DNA from: Kineosporia babensis
GTDB taxonomy: Bacteria; Actinomycetota; Actinomycetes; Actinomycetales; Kineosporiaceae
NCBI RefSeq assembly: GCF_021129305.1
Contig: NZ_JAJOMB010000027.1
Location: 62,001 to 126,000 of the forward strand
Direction: 5' to 3'
Length of the DNA: 64,000 nt
Shown: piece by piece, positions 1-8,425 of the stretch
Position numbering within the stretch: position 1 is the stretch's first letter
Layout of the letters: the number at the start of each line of letters is the position of its first letter
Position numbers and translations under genes: made by a program
The notes under the pieces: generated by a model
What the model saw: only the letters and a program-made list of their open reading frames with translations
Databases searched by the model: none
What the model was told of the DNA's origin: nothing

Positions 1-139
1 CGGCGGTGTAGTAGGCGCTGGGGTCCTGGCCAGGCTGAGGATTGGCCTGAGGGTTGGCGGGCGTGGCGTTCGGGAGGATGGCGATGTCGCGCATCAGGTA
101 CTGGTAGCCGTCCCCGGCGGTCAGTTTCGCGATCGTCAT
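1..139 (-). CDS. MobF-family relaxase, N-terminal fragment (cut by window edge)
   Basis: The first 46 codons are visible, starting at ATG 139-137 and reading off the left edge. The protein begins MTIAKLTAGDGYQYLMRDIA and reaches a YYTA motif after a proline/glutamine-rich stretch. MobF (TrwC/TraA-type) relaxases characteristically start this way, with an early conserved KL.AG..YYL block that supports the catalytic tyrosines. Family knowledge: it nicks oriT, stays covalently attached to the 5' end of the transferred strand, and normally carries a helicase domain. Nested inverted repeats lie just upstream at 271-444. The helicase part and the His triad are outside the window, so the family call rests on the N-terminus alone. 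Confidence 0.75.
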   Translation of the reverse strand, partial: MTIAKLTAGDGYQYLMRDIAILPNATPANPQANPQPGQDPSAYYTA

Positions 140-270
140 CACCACGCCAACCACCCCCGCCTCTGCGCCTTGAGAGAGCGAGGAGTGAACGGGCCTGCCG
201 TGCGGCCGGCTCCACCACCACGCGCATCGTGGAGCTGAATCGAGGATCGTTTCTGGTCTGGTCGTGTGGG

Positions 271-444
271 CTGGTGGTGGGCCGCGCGCACAGCGGTCAG
301 GCCCCCGGCCTGACCGTTAAGGACTGAGAGTGGGAGCCGCCGAGGCTCACGGGTCAAGAGCGGCCCGAAGGGTCGTCCCGCCAGGGACCGAAGGCTCTTG
401 AGGCGTGAGAAGCGGCCCCCACAAGCTGCGCGGCCCACCACCAG
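271..444. repeat. Nested inverted repeats upstream of the relaxase (candidate oriT or single-strand promoter)
   Basis: Perfect 16-bp arms CTGGTGGTGGGCCGCG (271-286) and its reverse complement (429-444) enclose a 9-bp hairpin GGTCAGGCC-CCC-GGCCTGACC (295-315) and a 16-bp imperfect pair (346-361 with 394-409, 14 of 16 matching). The whole block folds into a branched structure about 130 nt upstream of the relaxase start. No convincing ORF covers it. An oriT is expected next to a MobF relaxase, so this is the best candidate; similar long repeats stand upstream of other minus-strand genes in this window, which favours a shared promoter role as the alternative. The rest of 140-858 holds nothing else I can support. 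Confidence 0.6.
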
Positions 445-858
445 ACCACCCACCAAAACCTGCACCACACAGGTCGTTCGAGCAGACCGCACACGGTGAC
501 GGACGCCGCCGGACGCAACTGAACCCCAACGGTCCACCGCGTTCCCTGGCGTCACGAAATGGCCTCTCTGTCAATGTCTTTGATGGGTCTAGGTTCTCGG
601 GTCGGGACTGCTCATGCAAGAGGTGTCGGAGGTTTTCCTGCTCTGACTGGAAGGTGATTGGCTGGAAGGTGGGCTGGCATCGATCGCCGGATGGCGATCG
701 TGTCGCCGGCCTGGCTGGCGGCTGAGTCATGTGCGGTGCAGGTCGAGAAGTGCTGCACCTCGCGCGCTCTGGTCTGGGCGTCGTTGCGGATGGGGCGAAG
801 TCGTGTGATCGGGGACGTGATTTCCTGGCGAGTGCCTGTGGCGTGGATGGTGCTGGGC

Positions 859-1497
859 ATGACGACATCGCAGAAAGCGCAGACCGGTTCGGGAACGCAG
901 CCGAACACGCAGGCACAGGGCGAGCAGAAAACGACCGAGCAGAAGCAGGCCGGGCAGAGCGCGTCGGCGGCCTCGGCGCCCGAGACGAACGGTCGCAAGG
1001 GTGGGCGCCGGGGAACGGTGAAGATGGCGGCGCTGCGCAAGGCGCGGGCAGTGAAGATGGCCCGGGACACCCGCGTCATGGAACGCGAAGCCTCCGTGGA
1101 GGCAGCGCTCACGGGCTTCTACCAGGCGCAGGGGGAGAGTGAGGAGATCATGCGGGCAGCGACCGAACGCGCGCAGCAGATCGTGGCGCAGGCGCAGGAA
1201 CGTTGCGCGGCGCCGCGCCACGACATGGAACTGGCGGTTGCGCGGCTGCACGAGCTCGGCGAAACGGCCGTCAGTCTGCGGGAGCTGACGGGCTTGGGCG
1301 CGGTGGCGTTGCGCGAGATCCTGGAGGCCCACACTGACGGGCGGCGCCTGAGCGGTCCCCGCCGCCATCGCCGTCTTACTGCATCGTCCAGCCAGCAGAC
1401 GGCCTGCCCCACCGCCCCCGACTCATCGGACTTCGCGGCCTCTGCGGATTCACTGCGCTCATCGGGAAACACTGGGTCCGAGCCAACGACGGCATGA
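859..1497 (+). CDS. Conserved-looking transfer-region protein with coiled coil and HTH-like segment
   Basis: A 212-residue protein, not recognised. The first 45 residues are Gln/Thr/Ala-rich and probably disordered, followed by a basic stretch (GRKGGRRGTVKMAALRKARA) and a long Glu/Ala/Gln-rich helix (about residues 75-120). Next comes a segment resembling a helix-turn-helix (LRELTGLGAVALREILEAH, about 137-155), then a low-complexity tail. It is transcribed divergently from the MobF relaxase across the inverted-repeat block, a position typical of an oriT-binding accessory protein; that role is inferred only from position and the basic/HTH-like make-up. The start at 859 was chosen because residues before it look non-coding; ATG 847 is in frame. 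A strong hairpin terminator follows. Confidence 0.55.
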   Translation: MTTSQKAQTGSGTQPNTQAQGEQKTTEQKQAGQSASAASAPETNGRKGGRRGTVKMAALRKARAVKMARDTRVMEREASVEAALTGFYQAQGESEEIMRAATERAQQIVAQAQERCAAPRHDMELAVARLHELGETAVSLRELTGLGAVALREILEAHTDGRRLSGPRRHRRLTASSSQQTACPTAPDSSDFAASADSLRSSGNTGSEPTTA

Positions 1498-1591
1498 CGA
1501 CCACCAACGCGCAGCGGCCGAAGAATGTGTTTCGTAGCGCGTTGATCGACCAGGACGGCACCTGAAGCAGTAACCCGTGATCGACAAAACG

Positions 1592-1627
1592 GTGAGTGCC
1601 CGGACCCCCTGGGGTCCGGGCACTCAC
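1592..1627. terminator. Bidirectional terminator hairpin
   Basis: Perfect 17-bp inverted repeat GTGAGTGCCCGGACCCC with only CT between the arms, located between two convergent genes (ends at 1497 and 1656). No U-tract, as is usual for high-GC actinomycetes. Confidence 0.75.
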
Positions 1628-1655
1628 GTACGTTCAGCCCGTGTCGAGATCGTGT

Positions 1656-2417
1656 TCAGGCCCAGTCGGGTTTGGTCTGTAGGCACCAGGGGCAGTCAAT
1701 GTTCCAGTCGCTGCGCTGGTTCAGGGCCAGGGATCGGGAGGTGGGTGAGGTGAAGACGGGCAGCTGGTACTCCATGCACCGCACGCCGTACCCGGTGCTG
1801 CCGTGGTGGGTTTTGGTCGCATCGACCGGCAGGACGGGGGTGAGAGTGTCGGTGCTCTCCTGGAAGACCAGGCCGGCTGCTTCCCGGGGCCACCGATCCC
1901 AGGACCGGGACGTGATTTCCCGGGTCGTGGACAGGCGCTGGAACCCTTCGGCCAGGTCGGGCCGGGCGGTCATCAGGGAGGCGATGGTGGGGTAGGCCTT
2001 GATGTTGCGCCGGGTTTCGGTGGCGAGCTCGGCCGGGGTGACGGTCGCGGGGTCCAGGATGAGGGTGACGCGGGACTGGGTGAGCCAGGCGGTGATGTAG
2101 ACGTAGCCGTGGGAGGCCCGCGAGTCCGCGTGCACGCCGAGCTGCTCATCGAGGTACAGGATGACGTCGCGGGACTCGGCCGGGCTGAGGCTGCCGTCGG
2201 TCAGCAGATGGCTCACGTTCTGGCGCATCGTGTCGATCGGGTACCGCCAGTTGATCAGGTTGGTCAGGGCGGCGCTGTAGGGGCTCTCGTCGCAGCCGTA
2301 GCGGTCCGGGGGCAGGTCGACGTATCCGGTGCGGTCGACGTTGAGGCGGGCGCCCCAGATGGACAGGGCGTTATCGGGGGCGACGTTCTTGAGCGCGAAC
2401 CGCGCGGTGACCGGCAT
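1656..2417 (-). CDS. Hypothetical plasmid backbone protein
   Basis: A 253-residue soluble protein I do not recognise. It has no membrane segment or signal peptide and ends in a short Cys motif (CPWCLQTKPDWA) that could bind metal, though a partner pair is not obvious. A Shine-Dalgarno AGGAG lies 11 nt upstream. It is downstream of ssb on the same strand, separated by the terminator at 2480-2515, and is followed by its own terminator at 1592-1627, so it is probably a single-gene unit. Codon use matches the neighbours. Its place in the SSB-containing transfer/maintenance region suggests a role early after plasmid entry; this is inference. Confidence 0.65.
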   Translation of the reverse strand: MPVTARFALKNVAPDNALSIWGARLNVDRTGYVDLPPDRYGCDESPYSAALTNLINWRYPIDTMRQNVSHLLTDGSLSPAESRDVILYLDEQLGVHADSRASHGYVYITAWLTQSRVTLILDPATVTPAELATETRRNIKAYPTIASLMTARPDLAEGFQRLSTTREITSRSWDRWPREAAGLVFQESTDTLTPVLPVDATKTHHGSTGYGVRCMEYQLPVFTSPTSRSLALNQRSDWNIDCPWCLQTKPDWA

Positions 2418-2479
2418 GAGGATGCGTGCTCCTGGAAGTGATGCGGGCGCGGGGGCCAGGGTAGATGTGGGCGGAGTGC

Positions 2480-2515
2480 GCCCGGGTCGACCCCCGTTGA
2501 GGGGCCGACCCGGGC
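2480..2515 (-). terminator. Terminator downstream of ssb
   Basis: A 15-bp hairpin, GCCCGGGTCGACCCC paired with GGGGCCGACCCGGGC, one mismatch and a 6-nt loop, 13 nt after the ssb stop codon. Confidence 0.7.
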
Positions 2516-2528
2516 ACTGCGGGGTGGG

Positions 2529-2963
2529 TCAGGCGGGCTGGGGGATGCCGGTGGAGTAGCCGCCGTCGGCGGGCACCTCGCTCAGGACTGGGCGCTGCTG
2601 GGACTGCTGGTCGGTGGGGCGGGGTTCGCGCAGGCTGGTGGCGGGGTGCCAGCGCATGGAGACCGAGATGTTCTGGGCGGTCGCGCGCAGGGACGTGTAG
2701 TTGTTGCGGGACTCGGCGCGTAGGTCGTCGCCGATCTCGGCGATGATGGTGTCGCCCTTGTTGAGTTCGGCGGCGCGTTCGGCGAGCTGGCGCCAGCAGG
2801 TGAGGTCGATGGCGACGGTGCGTCCGTCGACCCACTGGCCGGCGTTGTTGCGGTAGCGGCCGTTGTACATGAGGCGCAGGTTGCAGACCGCGACACCGGA
2901 GTCGGTGAAGCGGAGCTCGGGGGCCTGGGCGATGTTTCCCTCGATGACGAAGTTGAACAGCAT
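2529..2963 (-). CDS. ssb: Single-stranded DNA-binding protein
   Basis: 144 residues beginning MLFNFVIEGNIAQAPELRF, with the OB-fold pattern of bacterial SSBs: G-x-l-x..pElRft.sG.av.n.r, then a W..c..w segment (about 50-66) and basic/aromatic strand residues to about 110. The C-terminal tail is Pro/Gln-rich and ends YSTGIPQPA, so it lacks the acidic DDIPF-type tip that recruits replisome partners in chromosomal SSBs. Shine-Dalgarno GGGAG is well placed at this ATG. Plasmid-borne ssb genes coat the incoming strand during conjugation and help block SOS induction; its neighbourhood near the relaxase end fits that role. Confidence 0.93.
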   Translation of the reverse strand: MLFNFVIEGNIAQAPELRFTDSGVAVCNLRLMYNGRYRNNAGQWVDGRTVAIDLTCWRQLAERAAELNKGDTIIAEIGDDLRAESRNNYTSLRATAQNISVSMRWHPATSLREPRPTDQQSQQRPVLSEVPADGGYSTGIPQPA

Positions 2964-3493
2964 GATCGGTGTCTCCCGGGTGCTCGCGCGCGGTGCGCTG
3001 GTGGGTGCGGCACCTTCTCGGGGCGCGTGGTGCGCTCCGGGTGGTGGTGCCGCGGTGGCGAGTGCCGGGTGGGACTGCCCGAGGGCGTGCGCGTCAAGGG
3101 GGAAAGACCGGGCATCCTGGCTCGACATTGAGGGCGTAGCGCAGCGGAGCCGTCGGCCAGAATGTTCGGGCGGCCCTTGCGCGGTCACGTCCGTGGGGTG
3201 GTCCATGACTTGGTGCTGACACCGAGAGCAACACCCGCCAGGAACACCTGATGTCCGCTAGAGGGCCGTCAGCCACGGACGCTGGCGTCGGCTCGCAACC
3301 CGGACGGCAAGCAGTTGTACGATTCCCGGAGTGGGTAGAGCCGGGGCCGTCGGGCGTACCTGTCACAACCAGCCTTCGCACGCACCACGTCACCGATATC
3401 GGAGCGGCTAGCGAGGTCAGGCGCCGTGGGAGCGGTCACCCGGCTTGAGTTTTATGGAGGTTCTGGCGATCGTCGTGGTGGGACGATCAGCGA
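2964..3493. other. Intergenic region between divergent ssb and DUF6338 gene
   Basis: About 530 bp without a convincing gene. It holds the ssb ribosome-binding site and an 8-bp inverted repeat (GCGGCACC 3007-3014 with GGTGCCGC 3046-3053), much weaker than the long repeats upstream of other backbone genes. Both divergent promoters must lie here, but no clear -10/-35 pair is visible. Confidence 0.5.
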
Positions 3494-4162
3494 ATGGAAA
3501 TCCCGGCGACCCAATTCAACGTCGCAGTGTTTCTGGTGATGGTCCTGCCTGGGGTCGTTCACGCCGCGGTCCGTACCAGGTACGCCGGACTTCGCGGCCA
3601 CGATCGCGACATGTCCAGCCGCATCTTGCAGGCGCTGCTGGTTAGCACGCTGCTGGACGCCTTCTATCTCGTCGTCTACCTGCTCGTGCGCGGCGAGCGC
3701 GCCAACGCGATGCTTGTTAACCCACGCGCCTGGGCTCCGCAGCACCTGCGAGAGATCGCCTGGGGGCTACTGATCCTGGGCATCGTCCTGCCTGCGGCTC
3801 TGGCCTTCATCGCATACGGGCCGCTCACCTGGGTCCCGGTCTCCACGAGACGGGGGCTGCGCTGGCTTAGGCTGCCGGGCAAGCGCCGCAGCGCGTACAG
3901 CCCTACCCCGACTGCCTGGGACTTCGCCGCACCGCGCAGAGGCGGGTGCTGGGTACGCATCCGAATCAGTGAATCAACGTGGGTCGGGGGCTGGATGGGC
4001 GCGAATTCTTACCTCAGCACCTACCCTGAGCCACGCGACATATTCATTGAGGATCAGCACCACGTCAACGAGCTGGGAGAGATCAAAGAACCGGTCGCCA
4101 ACTCGGCCGGCGTCTGGGTCTCCCTTCCCGAGGGCGCCATCGTCGAGTGGATCAATCCGTGA
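3494..4162 (+). CDS. DUF6338 family membrane protein
   Basis: 222 residues. Three hydrophobic segments in the first half (about 6-22, 42-62 and 88-112) are followed by a C-terminal soluble part with the DUF6338 signature: PTAWDFA (about 138), WVRIRI, WVGGWMG, the YPEPRDIFIED block and a closing GVWVSLPEGAIVEWI. The family is a two-part inner-membrane protein common in actinobacteria and scattered elsewhere; its biochemical role is not established. A short Pro/Ser-rich companion gene follows 20 nt downstream, the usual arrangement for this family. It opens a plus-strand cargo block inside a minus-strand backbone, suggesting insertion. Confidence 0.8.
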   Translation: MEIPATQFNVAVFLVMVLPGVVHAAVRTRYAGLRGHDRDMSSRILQALLVSTLLDAFYLVVYLLVRGERANAMLVNPRAWAPQHLREIAWGLLILGIVLPAALAFIAYGPLTWVPVSTRRGLRWLRLPGKRRSAYSPTPTAWDFAAPRRGGCWVRIRISESTWVGGWMGANSYLSTYPEPRDIFIEDQHHVNELGEIKEPVANSAGVWVSLPEGAIVEWINP

Positions 4163-4182
4163 TCCGTCACAACGGAGAACCC

Positions 4183-4371
4183 ATGTCTCAGGACAACACC
4201 TCACGCGGCACCGCAGGCAACGAGAACCGTGGCGCATCCCCGCAGCCCATGGTTCGGCCGTCATCGAGCGACGTCACCCACGGAGCGCAGCCCGTAGCAG
4301 CTGTCTCGAAGCCGGCCACTCCGCCTACGGGTGGCTCTGGCGTCACACCGCGAAAGGCCAGCAACAGCTGA
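4183..4371 (+). CDS. Small Pro/Ser-rich companion of DUF6338 protein
   Basis: 62 residues, low complexity (Pro, Ser, Thr, Ala, Gly), with no membrane segment or motif. The start at 4183 has a Shine-Dalgarno GGAG 7 nt upstream; it lies just after the DUF6338 stop, so co-translation is likely. Short disordered proteins of this kind often follow DUF6338 genes. Function unknown. Confidence 0.6.
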   Translation: MSQDNTSRGTAGNENRGASPQPMVRPSSSDVTHGAQPVAAVSKPATPPTGGSGVTPRKASNS

Positions 4372-4452
4372 TCACGGGGTCGTGGTTGCTCGATCTACAC
4401 CAGGACCGGCCCGCCGGGTCCTCGCCCGGGAACGCCTGGCATCCTGCCTGCC

Positions 4453-4992
4453 GTGTGGATCAACACGAAGACATCAGACCTTGCGGCCGTCCTAGAGCTG
4501 AGCAGTGACCGGGACTGGCTGGCATGGGTTGTCGACATCGCGCAGATCTTCGGAGCGTTGGCCAGCGCGGTAGCCATCGTTCTGGCTCTTCGCTCGATCA
4601 AGATCAGCCGTGATCAGTCAGCGGAGGCCGATCGCCGGTTGGTCCGCGAACGACGCATCGACTACGAGCTGGGCGTCTTGCGTGATGTGGCGCTGACCCT
4701 GACCCGGGGGTCGAACGTTGCGTTTGCAGGTGCCGAACTAGGCGTCCACGCCGCATGCCTCGGCCCGCGAGTCGTACCACTGGTGTGCGCGATGCCCAAT
4801 CAGCCCTCAACTGCCGAAGCGGAAAGCCGAATTGCGGAGGCCCGAGCGCAAATGAAGGCCATGCTTTCCATGCAGCGCCCTTCCTCCGTGTGGGACCTGC
4901 TTCGCGATGAACTCCAGGGCGAAGTCCTCGACCAGATCACCCTGCGAGTCGAGCGCTCCGACCGCCTGGACGCTGGCGACCGAGCTGGATAG
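4453..4992 (+). CDS. Single-pass membrane protein, function unknown
   Basis: 179 residues with a GTG start. One membrane helix (about residues 26-46, VVDIAQIFGALASAVAIVLAL) is followed by a charged coiled-coil-like stretch (RSIKISRDQSAEADRRLVRERRIDY) and a soluble C-terminal half. The layout (short N-terminus, one helix, coiled coil) recalls small membrane-anchored proteins found beside phage-defence and DUF6338 genes, but there is no diagnostic motif. Same strand and close spacing suggest it belongs to the 3.5-5 kb cargo block. Confidence 0.6.
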   Translation: MWINTKTSDLAAVLELSSDRDWLAWVVDIAQIFGALASAVAIVLALRSIKISRDQSAEADRRLVRERRIDYELGVLRDVALTLTRGSNVAFAGAELGVHAACLGPRVVPLVCAMPNQPSTAEAESRIAEARAQMKAMLSMQRPSSVWDLLRDELQGEVLDQITLRVERSDRLDAGDRAG

Positions 4993-5158
4993 AGGTAGCG
5001 CGTACACCACGTGCTCGAACAAGGCACGGCGAGGACGAAACTGCCACCGTGAGGTTCTAGATGGGAGGATTCACCACAGGTGGTCACTCCGGCCCGGCGA
5101 AGTCAGTGACTGCCGCCTTGATCAGCGTCTGATCCGAGTGACCCATGACGGGCTTGGC

Positions 5159-5599
5159 TCAGCTGACAAGAGTGCGGATCCAGGTCACGAACGGAACGGC
5201 CTTCACAGGCAGCATCGCCATGGGAACTCCGGGGGCGACGACGGACACCGGGAAACCGCGTAGGTTCAGTTCTCCTGCCAAAGTATCGTCCAGCGAGGTG
5301 TCCAGACGCAGCACCTGCTCGCGAATGTTCTCGGGCAGGAGGGGCCAGGTAAGGGCCTCTTGCGTCCACTGGTTCATGTTGATGTTTTTCAGGAAGACCT
5401 CGGCTTCGTCGTGGATGCCTTGGTCGGTGACGCCCAGGCCGGCGGGGCCTTGAGCTTGGACGGCCGACTGCGGTGGTTCGCTAGCCGGATCAAGCTGCCA
5501 GGTAAGCATGGCTTCCCTGCCGTCGGGGTGCAGCAGGAGCCACCAGCGGTAGGCAGCCCGTTCGGGGTCGCTCGGTATCATGTGGTTCTTGGTTTCCCC
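5159..5599 (-). CDS. Hypothetical protein
   Basis: About 146 residues from the proposed start MGETKNHMIPSDPE. The alternative ATG at 5578 removes seven residues. A -10-like GATAGT lies 6 nt before ATG 5599, compatible with a leaderless transcript, while no strong Shine-Dalgarno is seen. No membrane segment; several Trp residues (AYRWWLLLHPDG, MLTWQL) and a hydrophobic C-terminus (VSVVAPGVPMAMLPV). It follows the small zinc-ribbon gene at 5646-5828 on the same strand and may be co-transcribed. Not recognised. Confidence 0.5.
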   Translation of the reverse strand, partial: GETKNHMIPSDPERAAYRWWLLLHPDGREAMLTWQLDPASEPPQSAVQAQGPAGLGVTDQGIHDEAEVFLKNINMNQWTQEALTWPLLPENIREQVLRLDTSLDDTLAGELNLRGFPVSVVAPGVPMAMLPVKAVPFVTWIRTLVS

Positions 5600-5645
5600 C
5601 ATGCTGGGACTATCGGATCCGATGGTCCCAGCCTTGATCGAGAGG

Positions 5646-5828
5646 TCAGGGCGTCGGCTGAGCGATGTACTCACCGGTTCTACCGGGACATCGCGGCTCC
5701 CTGCACTGGTAGGGCGCACCGCTGTTCTCCCAGCGACTACCTGCGATGTGGCGTTCCTCCTTCACCACGTTGGCGCTACCGCAGATCGGGCACGGTTCCT
5801 CGGCGGGAACACTTCTGTAAACAGTCAT
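5646..5828 (-). CDS. Small zinc-ribbon protein
   Basis: 60 residues with a CPICGS knuckle (13-16) and a second Cys pair CREPRC (about 42-47), spaced as in zinc-ribbon folds. The intervening KEERHIAGSRW is basic. Such mini zinc ribbons occur as orphan plasmid proteins; the role is unknown. No clear Shine-Dalgarno is visible at this start. The short length keeps the call tentative, but the Cys spacing is unlikely by chance. Confidence 0.5.
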   Translation of the reverse strand: MTVYRSVPAEEPCPICGSANVVKEERHIAGSRWENSGAPYQCREPRCPGRTGEYIAQPTP

Positions 5829-5909
5829 GGTCCTGATTTACACGGAGGATGCGGTTAAGGTCCTGGGGCCACTTCCTGGGCGGACGACGAGTCAGCCTGC
5901 TCTGTCTCA

Positions 5910-7046
5910 TCAGGCTGGCTCCGGAGCGGCATCGCTATCGGCGGTGGGGGCCCGGTGATCGGTGATCTTGAGGAAGGGCAGCTTGTCCAGCCAGTCCCCG
6001 CCGACCACCGAGGGCACGGAGACGGTCTTCTTGTTGACCTTGCGGACCACGTGCCAGTACCCGGAGGCGAAGACGAAGTCGCCGACGTTTACGTTGTGCG
6101 GCCCGAACACCGTGAGCTTGCCCTCGGCTTCCAGCGCGGCCAGGACCGCCTGGTCCAGGTCAACGGCTTCCTGGAGACGATCGCGTTCGGCGATGCTGCG
6201 TTGCAGGTAGCTCTGGCTCATCACGGTCAGGCCGGTGCGCTGTTCCTCCGGCAGGGCCTGTTCTTTCACAGCGAGGTCGTGGCGGGTCAGGCGACGCTGG
6301 ATGAGGCGGATCTCGGCCTGGTGGCGTTCGACGCGCATGCCGATGGTCACCGGGCTCTCGCCCTGCTCCTGGACCCGGCGGATCCCCTGAGCCAGCTGCG
6401 CGCGCGCCCGCGCCTCGCGGCGGTCTTCGAGGCTGCGCTCGTCCAGGCGATCCCGGCGTTCCAGGTCCCGCCGGTGGCGGCCCTCGCTGTGGTGCCCGAT
6501 CAGGATGGGCTGGCCCATTGGGTAGCCGTAACTGATCCGGTCACTGGCCGCGTCGTCGGCGTCGGCGCGGGCGGTGGCTTTGGCCGCGGCGTGTTCGTGG
6601 CGTTCGGCCTTGATGTCCAGGCGCTCCTCACGGCCCTGACGGCGTTCCGCCTCGCTCAGAGTCGCGCCGGAGTCCTCGACCTCCACGGTGACGCCCTTGT
6701 CCTTCGCGGTGCGCAGGAACTCATCGATGCGTGACTGGCGGGTCCAGGGCTTCAGCGAGCGCGGCAGAACGTACCCGCTCGCGGTGCGCGACCACACCCA
6801 CGGACGCGGCAGCAGAACCGCAATCAGCGGGTCGCCTTTGGTGGTGCCAGTCACGGCGACCCAGTCGCCGTCGATGTCCAGGAACCATGGGTGTGGCTCT
6901 GAGGGCTCGTGCGGCGTGCTGGTGGTCTGGGGATCTTCGGCAGCCAGGGGTGTGTGCGAGGACGTTGGGGTCGGCGGGGGGTTGGCCGTGCTGGCCGAGG
7001 CGACGGCCTCGGTAGTCGCGGTGGTGGGGGTGTGAGGGTCGGGCAC
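5910..7046 (-). CDS. DUF3560 domain protein
   Basis: 378 residues from a GTG start with Shine-Dalgarno AGGGAG 7 nt upstream. After a disordered Pro/Thr-rich N-terminus (1-50) comes a substrate-like block (PWFLDIDGDWVAVTGTTKGDP). The DUF3560 core (about 150-300) contains the hallmark SYGYPMGQPILIGHHSEGRHRRDLERRDRLDERS, abridged here, with long charged helices on both sides. The C-terminal 60 residues contain a small beta domain (NVGDFVFASGYWHVVRKVNKKTVSV). The family is abundant on actinobacterial plasmids and phages and of unknown function. A strong 86-nt hairpin lies about 105 nt upstream. Confidence 0.85.
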   Translation of the reverse strand: MPDPHTPTTATTEAVASASTANPPPTPTSSHTPLAAEDPQTTSTPHEPSEPHPWFLDIDGDWVAVTGTTKGDPLIAVLLPRPWVWSRTASGYVLPRSLKPWTRQSRIDEFLRTAKDKGVTVEVEDSGATLSEAERRQGREERLDIKAERHEHAAAKATARADADDAASDRISYGYPMGQPILIGHHSEGRHRRDLERRDRLDERSLEDRREARARAQLAQGIRRVQEQGESPVTIGMRVERHQAEIRLIQRRLTRHDLAVKEQALPEEQRTGLTVMSQSYLQRSIAERDRLQEAVDLDQAVLAALEAEGKLTVFGPHNVNVGDFVFASGYWHVVRKVNKKTVSVPSVVGGDWLDKLPFLKITDHRAPTADSDAAPEPA

Positions 7047-7150
7047 GTGAACTCCCTGGGCGCTGATGAAGAACCGGCCACGCGCGCAGCGGCTAGTGCT
7101 GCTGCGCCGGCCGGAGCTGGCTGAGGCGCCACGGGCCTTGCCAGGCCACC

Positions 7151-7236
7151 GGCCGGTCAAGAACGCCCAGCGCAGGCATCGACGAGGGCCTGCAGATGAT
7201 GGTCTGCCGATGCCCGCGGGCGGTTCTTGACCGGCC
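7151..7236. repeat. Long inverted repeat upstream of DUF3560 gene
   Basis: Perfect 14-bp outer arms GGCCGGTCAAGAAC (7151-7164) and GTTCTTGACCGGCC (7223-7236). Inside are a 7-bp pair GGCATCG/CGATGCC (7175-7181, 7208-7214) and a 5-bp tip GCAGA/TCTGC. The strand could fold into one near-continuous 86-nt hairpin. Read in the gene direction the downstream arm carries TTGACC, a good -35-like hexamer. The remaining 7047-7451 shows no gene. Confidence 0.7.
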
Positions 7237-7451
7237 TGGCCGCGAGGCCAGCCTCACCGGCCAGCCCCGGGCGTCAGCAGGACCGACGTTCCACGGAGGT
7301 GGGCTCTCGCCCGCGCGAGGTTTCAGGTGCCGCGCGGGCCTGCCGGTCCGGGGCGCAGCAGCTTGGTGCGCACGTGAGGCCGAGGGGGGATCGCTACGAT
7401 TCGTCCGGAGCCAGCAGGGGGCCTGGCCACCGGGGCAGCGAGGGGACCTGG

Positions 7452-8270
7452 ATGAGCCCGAAGAAGCGGCCACGCAAGAACGACCGTGCACACAGCACAC
7501 GGCGCCGGGCCAAGGCAGAGCGTCCTGGAGCCGTGGGCCGCTTCAATCGTGAGCGGATGCCGTCCTACAAGGTCAGTCCGCTGCTGGAGGCCCTGCACCT
7601 GGTGCCGGGACCGCTAGTCCCGATCTATGCGGTCCCGGCTGCATGGCATCAGCGCGCCAGCCGATCGCAGCTCGGGACCTGCGTCATCGTCTGCCACCAG
7701 ATCGCCGGGGCGCTGGGGCATCTCGGGATCGCAGCGCATCCCGTTGCGGCGACCGCTACGGTCTACCAACGCGTGGCCAATGGGCCCCTTCAGGGCTGGA
7801 AGGCCACCGACACCGGCTCAGGAGACCAGGCGCCGGTGGTGACGGACCAGGGCACGACCGACGGGCACATGGTGATCCACGTGCCCGAGCCCGGGCTCGT
7901 CATCGACGCCACTATCGTGCAGAACCTCACAATCCTGGAAGCGGCCTACCACAATGTCGGCTACTCGGTGCCGACCGTGGAACTCATCCCGCCCGGCCCT
8001 GCCCCGGTCGAACCGGTCGAGTTCGTCTACGACGAGTCCCTGCGGGTCACGTGGCACCTGCAGGCGCAGTGGACCGGCACGATGAACCGGCTGCTAGATG
8101 ACGAGGAACTGAAGCGCCTCGCTCAGCACGGCGCGACGAGCCTGGCTCGTGACGCGCTGAACGAGATGAACGGCTTGCTGCAGGACGAGCCTAGGCTCGA
8201 CGTGCTCGGGCATCACCGACAGGTGGACGCCCTACTGCTCGGCAACACTGCGTTGCCTGCATGCGACTGA
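7452..8270 (+). CDS. Transglutaminase/papain-like protein beside Gabija genes
   Basis: 272 residues starting MSPKKRPRKN with a basic N-terminus. The centre has the order Cys (TCVIVC, about 76-80), His (DGHMVIHVPEPG, about 138-142) and Asp (LVIDATI, about 151), with the typical hydrophobic strand around each. This is the arrangement of the transglutaminase-like Cys-His-Asp superfamily, so it may be a peptidase, transferase or an inactive relative; which Cys is catalytic cannot be told. The C-terminal 80 residues are helical. It lies 155 bp upstream of the OLD nuclease gene on the same strand and could be an accessory factor or an unrelated passenger. Confidence 0.6.
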   Translation: MSPKKRPRKNDRAHSTRRRAKAERPGAVGRFNRERMPSYKVSPLLEALHLVPGPLVPIYAVPAAWHQRASRSQLGTCVIVCHQIAGALGHLGIAAHPVAATATVYQRVANGPLQGWKATDTGSGDQAPVVTDQGTTDGHMVIHVPEPGLVIDATIVQNLTILEAAYHNVGYSVPTVELIPPGPAPVEPVEFVYDESLRVTWHLQAQWTGTMNRLLDDEELKRLAQHGATSLARDALNEMNGLLQDEPRLDVLGHHRQVDALLLGNTALPACD

Positions 8271-8425
8271 ACCACGGCCGTCTCGGGAGACGCTGAACGA
8301 TGGCCTCGCAAAACGATGTGTAGCGGTCAGAAGATCTCTTCGCAGCGGTTTCCGGCATGATGACGAGGCCGCAGCTTGCAAAGAGTTGACGGCAGGTAAG
8401 CGTAAGCAAATGCTGGGAGCTGGAG

